This document shows positions 23,796 through 33,402 of a stretch of DNA of 64,000 nt, one piece after another. The position numbers were made by a program, and so were the translations under genes. The DNA lies in contig CM031555.1 of the NCBI GenBank assembly GCA_018466975.1, positions 1,364,001-1,428,000 of the forward strand. The letters run 5' to 3'. A model generated the notes under the pieces. That model made no database searches. It was not told where the DNA came from and worked only from the letters and a program-made list of their open reading frames with translations. Each line of letters begins with the position of its first letter. The first letter of the stretch is position 1. The stretch is from Sparassis latifolia. Taxonomy: Eukaryota; Basidiomycota; Agaricomycetes; Polyporales; Sparassidaceae.

Positions 23796-24024
23796 GGTGA
23801 AACAGGTGCTTAGAATACACCACCAGACATGACTCTGTACTTATAGCAAAGCTGAAACTCACAGCTCGCAGATAAACGAGGGACGTTTCGGAACGCTGTG
23901 CAGAAAAAAAAGAAACATGTTTCGCGCGAAATAGGGTCCAGCATTGACTCCACCTTCCACTGACCATCCAGCCCCCAACCAGCCCGAAGACGCCCGAGCT
24001 CGACGCCGCCCAGCCAAGCCTGTG

Positions 24025-25974
24025 TCATAGACGATCTGCAGAAACAACGCCATCCGAAGCGTCATGGTAACTATACCGCCATATCCTCACACCTCCCCGT
24101 CTCCGAACATCAGCTTCCCAGCCGCCCATGCGCCAGCTTTCCGCGTATCCGAAGCCTTCCAACAGGCCTCGCACCTCCGGCATATCCAATAAGGCCCCAA
24201 ATATCACAACATGTTGCGGCCATTCGTGGGACCACCGTTCGGACTCGGAGATATCGCTTGCCGGAGTGGTGCACGGAAAACTAGAAGGCGGAAACGTTGG
24301 GTCGACTGCGCTCGGAAAGTACGTCCGGAAGTACGTAGCGGGAGAGTCGTAGAAGATATCAGTTTGATCCTCGTAGACGGAAACATCCTCACCCCTAGAG
24401 ATAACAAAAAAAGCAACGTGTTGTCAAAACAAATGCGGCTCAATATTGCTGCACACTCACAGAAGGGGCGGCTCGCAACCTAGAGCCCACAGCATCCCTG
24501 GAATCGCCAATTCCGGTCGGTGAAGGTACGCTTGCCATGGTGTCGAGTGGCAAGGCATCAAGAAGCCAACGGAAAGCACGTCTTGCGTCGGAAGGCTCCG
24601 GAGATGATCCATCACGCCAATCTGGGCCCGGGAATGAAAGAGCGAGACGTAGGCTATGGCGGGAAGTGCCAGGAGTAACAAGGAAAGGTGTCGTCCGCGG
24701 ATAGGCAGGGTGACAGAATGGGCGTTGTCCGCACCGCTTCTTGGTTTTGCGGCGTCAAACGAATCTACGAGGGACTTTGACGCCATTATGTGCATCACTG
24801 GCAGCAGCGGATGGATGAATCGCCATTCCTTGTGACCCGCCAGAGAGTAGACGCCGATTGTCCAAGCAAGGAGCCCCAGCAGAGTCTGTGATGCCGAACC
24901 AGAAAAACCGCTGATAAGCCACGCACCATGCGCTACAAATGGAAGAGCTGTTGTGCACAGTATCGGAATCGCTTGAGTAAAGTAGTAGTGCCATGGACTC
25001 GAGCCGTAGAAAAGAGACACCGAAGAAAGATTCGTGCGGAGGAAATTGAGCGGCGTAAACGTAGGTGTACCGTAGTAAGCAGAATCTAAGACAAAGAGGA
25101 CAGAGAGAGCGATCCCACTGTTGGGCGGGTAAGCATTGACCGTACTGTAAATAAACAACTTGTCCTACCCAATGGCCAGCACGTCGACCAATAAAGAGTA
25201 TACATAGCGCGGTTGCAGGCGCACCCGTAAAATCAGCGTGGCGAACATGTACGCCCAGATAACAGCGCTCGTCGGTCTAACGGCGCACGCCAAAGCAGCG
25301 AACATAAACACCTTCCGTACATCCCTTCTGTAATTTTCTGGATCTGTCAAGCCGTAATATAATATTACTTTCGCACCTCCGAAACGACGCAGCTGCATCC
25401 CATGGAAAATAGCTCAGAGCGACCACGGTCAAGGAAGTCTCGAGAGAGTTTGATATCGAGCGCGACAGCGAAAGGCCGTGGAAGAAAGACGTCAAGGAGA
25501 GAAATAGCTGAACGAGTGGTCAATACCTCGAAAGAAACCTCGGATAGATGAACTTACGGCCGCAGAAACATACCTCTCCCCAAGCACTTTCCTGGTCAGT
25601 TCACAAAGCCAAATGTCGGTCACGGCGGCGAACACGCCATGCAGCACTTTTGGTGCCCAGATCTGTTGTCCGTCCACACCAATATCAGCTCCCGAACACC
25701 CTTCTGCATAGGAATGCCACGCACCCACCAAAAGCTTTGTGCTGTCTAAGTTCAATACTTTCAGCAACCAATACACCGGCACGTTCAGCGCCGGATAGAA
25801 GATGCTTCGGATGGGATTGGGCGACAGCCACTCCCACGTCAGGTGCCCATATCCAAAGACGAGGTGGTGTGCAACCTCTAGCGACTGAAAGTACTCGTCT
25901 GGCTGGAAGAATGTTCGTGTCGCGAGAGCGATGGATATGCGGACGACAAGTGCAAGGAGTGTCGATGGTTGCAT
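24025..25974 (-). CDS. GPI10: GPI mannosyltransferase 3 (GPI10/PIG-B)
   Basis: This ER multi-pass enzyme adds the third mannose to the GPI anchor precursor, using dolichol-phosphate mannose. The N-terminus MQPSTLLALVVRISIALATR leads into RTFFQPDEYFQSLEVAHHL, the GT22-family luminal loop with its acidic pair, and GYGHLTWEW. Later exons encode YGTPTFTPLNFLRTNLSSVS, FYGSSPWHYYFTQAIPIL, and the family motif HKEWRFIHPLLPVMHIM. These fit PIG-B better than Alg9, Alg12 or Smp3. The C-terminal soluble part contains HVVIFGALLDMPEVRGLLEG and EADVRRRGGVRIWRYSYHD. Introns fall near 25159-25200, 25350-25420, 25490-25560 and 24400-24460. Confidence 0.93.
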
Positions 25975-26093
25975 GCAGACAGACTGCGTCGGTCACGCTG
26001 ATGGCGGCGAAGCGAACAATGGAGATGATGGACAAAGAAATAAATTATGGTGTGCGCGGTACTACTGTGTACAGTGAATATAAAACGACGACT

Positions 26094-28403
26094 TCAGCTT
26101 CTTTCTGCTAAGAACCTAGATATCTTTCTTTCCTTCCTAAGCTCGTCGCCTGGCAGTGGGGTACTGGTTGACTCCCGAACCTCGGCAGCCATCATACTTG
26201 CAGGATGCTCAGAAATGACAGAAGTACCAGGAGGGGATCGATTTGCAGCAGGTCCCTTGGGCGACAACACCTGGTGCGAGGAGGATGTCTGGAAAGATGG
26301 CGAGTCGCTCACCACTTGCGATGTCGGCAAGGAAGGTGATTCGACAATCATGCTCGGCATCTGGCCCTGCTGCACGGCGGAGAGAACGGTGTTGTGTTCT
26401 CGGGCCCCTGAAGGGATTGACACGCGTCCTGGAGATGACGGAATTGGGGGTGTCGCGATGGGTGTAAGAAGAGGAGGTGATACGAGCTTCGGAGAAGAGC
26501 GCTCGACTATCGTGCTCGGCGTGCTCGGCGAAACGGTAGGAGACACTGCTCCCGGAGAACGCCACTGGGTCTGGGAGAGTGCCAGCTTGAATTTGGATAC
26601 CTTAGACGGTTTGGACTTCGGTGGAGCGCTAGCACCATCCGCGTCTGCGGTTGTCTCGAGCGCCGGTGAAACAGGAGCACGATGCTGAGTGTTGGAAGGA
26701 CCGGCGATAACGCTGTTTCCCACTTGTGGGAGCGTTGAGTTCGCCTCCGGGCCGACATTTTTAACCTGCCCTCTGCTCAGAAGTTCCAATATTTCCCTCG
26801 CCTCCATCTCCCCATCGTCTCCGCTATCTCCCGGCTCACCACCCGTAAGCTGTCCGTTAACAAGCTTGCCCATACGAACAGCACGGTTGAGAGACGAGGA
26901 CTGCGACGAAGGTAGAACTGAAGGTCCAAGGGAGTGGGAAGCCAGGGAGGACGATGAAGTACCAGAGGAATGCTCTGCTTTGAATCGTGAGATGGAAGAT
27001 TTCGGCGGAGCAGACGCTAATGTTGCGTCTAATGGCACTTCCTACAGTGAACATTTAAAAGTGTTCTCTAGTAGGAGAAAGTCCAGCCACTTACCGGTTG
27101 ATCCCAGTCGTTCTCGGCTTCATCGTGGGTATGTGCCCGCATCGCGCTTGCCACATCGGAGGTAATAGTAGCACGTTTCTCGTAGTACGCCAGTGCAATC
27201 TCGCGTTGGTGACGAGCATAATCGAGTTCTTCCTCATCCCAAACCACAGGCTCGTCCTCGGCATTTGGCTCCGCCTCGGTGTCTTCGGAATCAGAATGCG
27301 CGGATGGGTGATCCTCATGGTCCTCGGAGTGGTCAGAGTTTATAACATCCCCTTCATCCGAATCTGCAAGGACGGGTGAGCCAGGTACAGACTCATCGTC
27401 CGAGTCCTGGTTGTCGGAGAGGGCCTGCGACTGTGAAGCTCCCATTGCACCAGGATGGCGCTCCACGACATGCATTCGCATCGGCTGCTTGTCCATCTCA
27501 GCCTTCGTCATCAACGGACTCTTACCCTTCCGCTCCAGTCGTCCCAGCGCGACGCTTCCCCAGCCAGATCTCGTCTCGCTCTTCCCCACCTCATCCTCCT
27601 CGCTCACGGGCGGTTCCGCAAATGAGACACTCTTCTTCGGCTTCACCTTCAGCCTCTTCTCTCTCTCTTCGCGTTCCTCCTTCTCCCTCTCCGCCCTCTC
27701 CTTCTCTTCCCGCTCCCTCGTTTCCGTCACATTCCGCAAAAGCGCCCTGCCCATTTTCTTCTGCAGATCCCGCGCCTTCTTCAGACTGTCCATTTCTGCC
27801 TTCGCCGCCTCCTTCCTCCTCTCCAGTTCCGCTAACCACCGTTCGCGGTTTGCCGCCTCGTCGCGCTCCTGCTCGGCGTGCTCCTCCTCCTCCAATAAAT
27901 CGAGGATGCGTTCGCGCTCGGCACGTCTACGTGCCTTCTCAGCCGGGGAAAGGGCCCAGGGAGGAAGAAGATCTGGGTCATCGAATATGTGCTCTGGGCT
28001 AATGGCAGAGGCGATAGGCGATGATGCATCTGCCATGGGCTCTCTTATATCAATTATAGGTAGTCCCTCCTCATTCACCAGCTACGTATGTGCATGTCAG
28101 CGCATTACGCGTGTCGCATCAGTGGTAGACGTACCTCACCCTTCTCGTTTCTGCGTTGTCCCCCGTCCGCTCCGAGCTCCTCGTCTCCCAAAATTTCGCC
28201 TAGTTTGTCTGATATCTTTCTGACTTGTTCCGTGGTAAGGTTCTTCCCATTGCCGGAGGACGAGGAGCCCTCCGGTGACATAGAATGCAGGAGAGCCTGC
28301 AGTGCTAGTGTCTTATTAGAACTTCAAGGGGAAAATGCACGGTAAGATAGACACCTTGAGCTCTGCTTTTATTCATATCCTGCTTTGAGCCCTCTGAAGC
28401 CAT
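26094..28403 (-). CDS. Acidic coiled-coil protein with DUF3835-like (Bud27/URI-type) C-terminus
   Basis: This is probably the fungal protein family with a DUF3835 region, related to the C-terminus of Bud27/URI. It begins MASEGSKQDMNKSRAQ, then EQVRKISDKLGEILGDEELG. A long charged helix follows (SPAEKARRRAERERILDLLE and onward), with an Arg/Glu-rich coiled coil and KVKPKKSVSFAEPP. Next come an acidic stretch near VWDEEELDYARHQREIALAY and two short repeats of the family motif, ISRFKAEHSSG and, at the extreme C-terminus, KISRFLAERS. Bud27 itself has an N-terminal prefoldin domain that I cannot see here, so the assignment rests on the C-terminal motif. The start is the conserved-looking ATG at 28403, followed by an intron near 28300-28350. 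It diverges from PNO1 with 189 bp between start codons. Confidence 0.7.
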
Positions 28404-28592
28404 AATGAGTAGCCTGAAAGGAGGGGGTATGCGGCACGATAGAGAGTCGAGCGCAGAGCGGAAGGAGCGTGGAAGTCAAATTCGGCGCCGGGGTCTGCCG
28501 AGAATATTTCTGCATCCACCGTGACACCGTGTCCTGGTTTATCTGCTACTCAGCTCATCCTTGCTCGCCGCTGTTGAGTGGAAACCATCACA

Positions 28593-29679
28593 ATGGTCGT
28601 TGTACACGCACAGCCAAGCACGTCGCTTGCACCTCACAAGAAGAACCGCCGAAAACTTTCGAAGAAATCATCATCACAACTTCCTGCGACCACTTCAGTG
28701 CACGATGTCTATCTACACAAGGGTGACATAGGCGATGTTGCAATGGACGCTTCCCAGGGTACATCGCAGCCATCGGGACCAGTACAAGAATCTGCAGACG
28801 AGGACGAGGTCATGATTGATACCAACCCCGACCCCCTGCCCACCCAGTCTGCCGCCCCCGCCTTCCCCTGCTTCCTGCGTCTGCGCAACGGACGATCCTC
28901 AAGTCGGAGATGAGGCGGATACCGATACCCCCACACCGCATGACTCCGCTCAAGAAGGATTGGGTGAACATATTCTCGCCCTTGACTGAGATGTTGCAAT
29001 TACAAGTTCGGATGAATGTGCGCAGGAAGTGCGTGGAAATCAGGGTGAGTAGAGCTTTCGTGTAATGGAATATCCGCCATAATGATCTGGTATGGACGAT
29101 AGACATCAAAACATACAAAGGATATCGGTGCCATTCAGAAAGGTGCCGACTTTGTCAAGTCGTATGCGCTAGGATTTGACGTTAATGTGAGTTGGAACCA
29201 TTTGCGTCAACTGCATCCCCTTATCCACATCCTTCACAATTTGCAGGATGCAATTGCTCTCCTTCGTCTGGACGATCTCTATCTCGACTCGTTCGAGATT
29301 AAAGATGTAAAAACTCTGCATGGCGATCACCTTTCTCGTGCTATCGGTGAGCCCATTATCCCATAGAAATCCTAGATGTCCCATATTGACTGTTATTCCC
29401 AGGACGCATAGCCGGCCAAGATGGCAAGACGAAGTTCACCATCGAGAACACCAGCCGGACGCGGATAGTACTCGCTGACACGTATGTAGTCTATACATCA
29501 TTCGTATTCTAAATCTTATTCCAACTTCCGTCCGCAGAAAAATCCACATTCTAGGCTCCTTCCAGAACATCAAAATTGCGCGCGATGCGATTGTTTCTCT
29601 TATTCTCGGTTCGCCTCCAGGGAAGGTGTACGCTGGGTTGAGGACAGTCAGCAGTCGTATGCGGCAGAGAGCTTTGTAG
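28593..29679 (+). CDS. PNO1: Pre-rRNA processing factor PNO1 (Dim2/Rrp20), with a likely one-base frame break
   Basis: This KH-domain RNA-binding protein of the pre-40S particle helps form the 3' end of 18S rRNA. The N-terminus [20 protein letters not shown] fits other basidiomycete copies. The core is [100 protein letters not shown] and [20 protein letters not shown]. It ends SSRMRQRAL. Introns lie near 29044-29103, 29189-29247, 29347-29401 and 29481-29540. Between the disordered N-terminus and the conserved LPASAQRT segment the frame changes by one base. The simplest fix is a fifth C in the CCCC run at 28865-28868; an unrecognised intron in the variable region is the alternative. Confidence 0.94.
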
Positions 29680-30086
29680 AAGTGTAGACCAGGTTTCAGG
29701 TCGTTGTAGCTCACTCTTGCTGTCGTCCTCTACTGTGCTGCTACCCATTGTGTTTACAGGAAACTTGCACGGTTTCGACGGACTCTGACACCGCGACAGC
29801 GAAACATGAGAGTTAACTATCGTGTTCAACTGAGCTTGCGGCCGTTTTATAGTGGTAGGGTCGGCGGGAAATTAACTTAAATTTAAATTAAAAGTCAGCC
29901 TTGTCACGGTGTTGTATACACCCTCACGTGGTGTGTGACTTGCGTCACACCTACCTAGTAACCGTTAGCGTTCTTGGTCGACGTTAAGTTGAACCGCTTC
30001 GCTTTCATAAACCTTGGTTCTATTGACGAGGCCTTTTTTCTAAACAACAAAGCCACTCTTCACATACAACTACTGCTTTGGTTTCT
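29680..30086. other. Intergenic region with an A/T tract
   Basis: It lies between two plus-strand genes and should hold the promoter of the downstream F-box gene. A near-palindromic run of T and A (TTAAATTTAAATTAA) is at about 29877-29891. No gene was seen. Confidence 0.4.
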
Positions 30087-32649
30087 ATGGCACCGTCCGC
30101 GCTCTCAGGAGCAGTCCGACGCTCGACTCGTCTCAGTGCAAAGGCTCAGGTCGCTGCAAAGCGACCTGACGAGGATGATGCGGGTGCTGACGCTAGTGAT
30201 GCAGAGCCCCTTGAACGACCTGCGAAGCGCAGAAGAATTACGACTTCCAACACATCTGCTGACCGCAAGCAGAGGGCAGGGAAGAAGAATGTGGGCAGCA
30301 AGCGCAGTCTTAGTAAACTCCTTGACATGCCGCTGGATGTACTGTTTGAGGTTCGTCGTCATCACATTCCTCCACGTTGGCTGCAACTAACGTTTCCATG
30401 GTAGATTTTTGGTCACCTTGATCCATTGGATGTCCTTCACTTGGCACGATCTAACAAGGCCATCCGTAACGTTCTCATGCGTCGTTCTTCCATCACGATT
30501 TGGAAAGAAGCTCGTAGCCACATAGAGGGACTACCGGACTGTCCTGCGGACTTAAGTGAGCCTCAATATGCTGATTTGGTATTCGATCCACACTGTCATG
30601 TAAGTATCCCTGGTTCTTTTCCGCCGCCCTCTGTGTCTCACAGTGTCTTTTCTAGTTTTGCTTGACAGCAAGAGTCCTGAATGTGCTTTGGCGCAATCGA
30701 GTGAGATGTTGCAAACAATGCTTGAAAGCAAAGTATGTGGAGCTATCTGCGATTTTTTGTTACCCTAGCTCATTCTCCCAAGTTTCATGGACATGGCTGC
30801 AATGTACCGGTGTTTCTACGGGTTTGTTTCGGAATACAAGATGCCGCAGCCTTGGGCCATGATATCTTGTGATCCATACAGAAACAGTGAGTAAGCATCG
30901 TAAGCATCCGAAAGGACCATGGCTCATCGTTAGTTTAGAACACTACTATCTCAACTCACGAGTCATGGAACTACAGGAGAGATATGAGGAGATTGTTCCA
31001 GACCTGGAGAAATTCAAGGAATTTGAACAAGAAAGGGTTAAGGCTGTAAAGAAGCTTGAGAAAGTTGGTTGGACACATGCATGTCTCAGTGCCAGATACT
31101 CACCAAAGGCATACAGGATGCAGATATCCTTTCATCCTGGCATACCGAACAGAGCTATCTGCGCTCGCAGGAGTTGGACGACTTGCGCTATAAGCGTCGT
31201 CAAGGGTAAGGGTGTCTATCTTCAGATACTTCCGAAGCTCATCCTGATGCATGTAATCATAGGATCATCATGAAACTCATTCAAATGAATCTCGGTGCAG
31301 AAATTGAAGTAATGGACGATGATATGATCGAGGTCTTCTTAAATCACCCAGCAGTGAAGCAGCCCAAGGAACTTACTGACCGCAGTATGTGCCTAGTCGT
31401 GTCGCATTTACTTGCCAGTAACCTAATTGTTCTGCTAGTTTGGAATAATATCAAGGGCCCCATCCTCGAGATTGTGTACCATGCGCAGGCTATACGTATC
31501 GCAAAGACACGATGCATTCGTGTCATCCCGCATATCCCATTTCTAGATACTCGTTACGCGGATTTTGCAAAATCTCGTCCGCATACCGAGTATCTGCCAA
31601 GGATTGCCGATTTCTGCATGATGCCGGAAATCCGCGCCATCTTGGGCGACGCTACAGTTGTGATCCAGACGGCGAGAAAGCTTGACGACCTGCGCCCGCG
31701 ATTCCCCGAGCTATCTGAGCGATGGCGGCAAGAGTGCTCCCGTCAACTGTTGCCGCTCCTGCCGGATGCTGCCAAGCAGAACCAGGTCAACGACGAAGAT
31801 ATGTCACCACTGCAGTTGGCTACGACATTCTTCAAATGCTCGTCCTGCTTTGATACCGTTGGCTATCCGAGGATTCTGGCGCATGAGTGTATGAGGTACT
31901 GTACGATGAACGGTGATGGCGGTCTGGATCTCAGCCATACGATTCACGCGGACTTGAAAAATACCGTTCAATTGGTGTACGATGAACAGCCGTGGCACCT
32001 CAGCGCCGGGTCGATCGAATACAACCAAGGTGCATGCGACACAGTCGCAGCTGTCGTGCGGGCTTGTGGTGAGGATCCGGCGACGATCACCACTAGCGAG
32101 ATGGACGAAATGGATCACCGGTTTGTCTGCGCGAATCGCAAATGTTTGCGCAATGGAGTTGTCCACGTCGTGACATGGAGAACAGCGGTACGCTAGGGAT
32201 TGTGTCTCCTGCTAGGAACTCACTCAATGTTGACATCGAGCAGGAGCAACATGACAAAATATATCACCCCGTTGACCACACAGGATGGCAGCTCCTCGAT
32301 CCTGGGGACACAGCAGACATGAAACTGAACGAGCTGATGGACGATGAGAGGTACATGGTTGAGATATGGTCATGCACGCACTGTAGGAGTAACGCTGTGC
32401 GCCTGAATGTTGTGAAGGCGCATCTAAATGACAAGTAAGTGGCATCAATGCAGTCGTCTGAACAAAGATGCGCTTACTTAGGCGTGCCTATAATGTAGAC
32501 ACGACGTTCTTCATCCGGTGCAAGGAGTTGACTATGACGTGCACCACGATGTAGATCCTGGACCTCCCCTTCCCTTCATCGTGATGTCCGATGAGCTTAG
32601 CTCGCCTGCCTTAGTTGCTGCTGTTGAGGATGCTTTGGTTGATGAGTGA
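30087..32649 (+). CDS. F-box protein with zinc-finger-like cysteine motifs
   Basis: This is a multi-exon F-box protein, predicted as a substrate adaptor of an SCF ubiquitin ligase. It starts MAPSALSGAVRRSTRLSAKA, with a basic linker containing KRRRI. The F-box follows: SKLLDMPLDVLFE then, across an intron, IFGHLDPLDVLHLARSNKAI and NVLMRRSSITIWKEA. A cysteine-rich patch, RVRCCKQC, comes next. The long middle exon (31270 onward) encodes charged helices, then KCSSCFDTVGYPRILAHEC and HRFVCANRKCLRNGVVH. The C-terminal part has WSCTHCRSNAVRLNVVKAHL with a following HDV, which would form a C2H2-like finger, and ends VEDALVDE. Junctions near 32186-32250 and 32435-32497 were inferred. I am sure of the F-box; zinc binding is inferred from spacing. 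Confidence 0.72.
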
Positions 32650-33376
32650 ACCAAGAGTTGTTATATATTGATGCCTACTGATCGGAGCACCTACTGTAGT
32701 AATTGAAACAGAATTTGTTTTACTCGAACACGTCGAACCAGACTGTGCCCTGTTAAGAATACGCAGCGATGGTTGTGGCCAGATCGCGTTGTATACAATG
32801 ATCTCACGGGTTCGACAAGACCTCCCACATATAACTCCCCGAGAGCTCCGATGCCATAACCCCCGAAAAAGCGCCTACCACAGGTGCAAGCTTCAATACT
32901 CAATCCCCGAAAAAGGTCGAAATCCCGGAAAAGCTTGCGTGCAAACCATCCCCGTATTCGGCCCCTTTTGCAAAGGTCCAGCACCCCTGAAAAATAGGTC
33001 TTCGGGAGCTCGGAAGCCGACGGAAAAATGCTTGATATACTGATACTTTAGGGAAAATTCGCACTTTTGGGAGGAAAACCCGAGTTCTGAGCGGATGTTG
33101 GACCAGAATGGCTCCGTGAGCCGGAAAATGAGGTCCATGGCTGGGCACATTTTCTGCCTACGGGGTTAGATGGCATCTAGCGAAAACCGCCGGTAGGCCG
33201 CGAGGTTAGGTGTAAACCCCCGAAAAAGGTGTCCGGCGGGATCGGAGGGCGACGCGTTGTTGACGCGTTATTTGGTCACAAAGATCCTAATCCGAGATAT
33301 CTTCCTGCGTAGTTTTTTGAACACATCTCGCTGAATATCCTCGCAAGTCTTTTCGCCTGTGCCGTGCACTCTCATT
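32650..33376. repeat. Non-coding region with recurring CCCGAAAAA motifs
   Basis: Variants of CCCCGAAAAAG recur at about 32861, 32904 and 33219. Relatives (CCCGGAAAAG, CCCTGAAAAA, CGGAAAAA) lie at about 32928, 32987 and 33024. Two copies are followed by GGT. The interval has no credible coding frame. It sits directly upstream of the copper radical oxidase, so it may be promoter, or the remains of a non-autonomous repeat. Confidence 0.5.
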
Positions 33377-33377
33377 G

Positions 33378-33402
33378 CATCGTCAAAAAAAGTTTGACGA
33401 TG
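33378..33402 (+). promoter_or_regulatory. Hairpin covering the oxidase start codon
   Basis: CATCGTCAAA (33378-33387) and TTTGACGATG (33393-33402) are perfect inverted repeats around a 5-nt AAAAG loop. The second arm ends exactly with the ATG of the copper radical oxidase. In the mRNA this would place the start codon inside a 10-bp stem. Confidence 0.65.

Noticed and set aside
22689..23832. Several long plus-strand frames opposite the F-box gene
   Set aside because: They are antisense shadows of a GC-rich single-exon gene; only the minus frame has F-box motifs.
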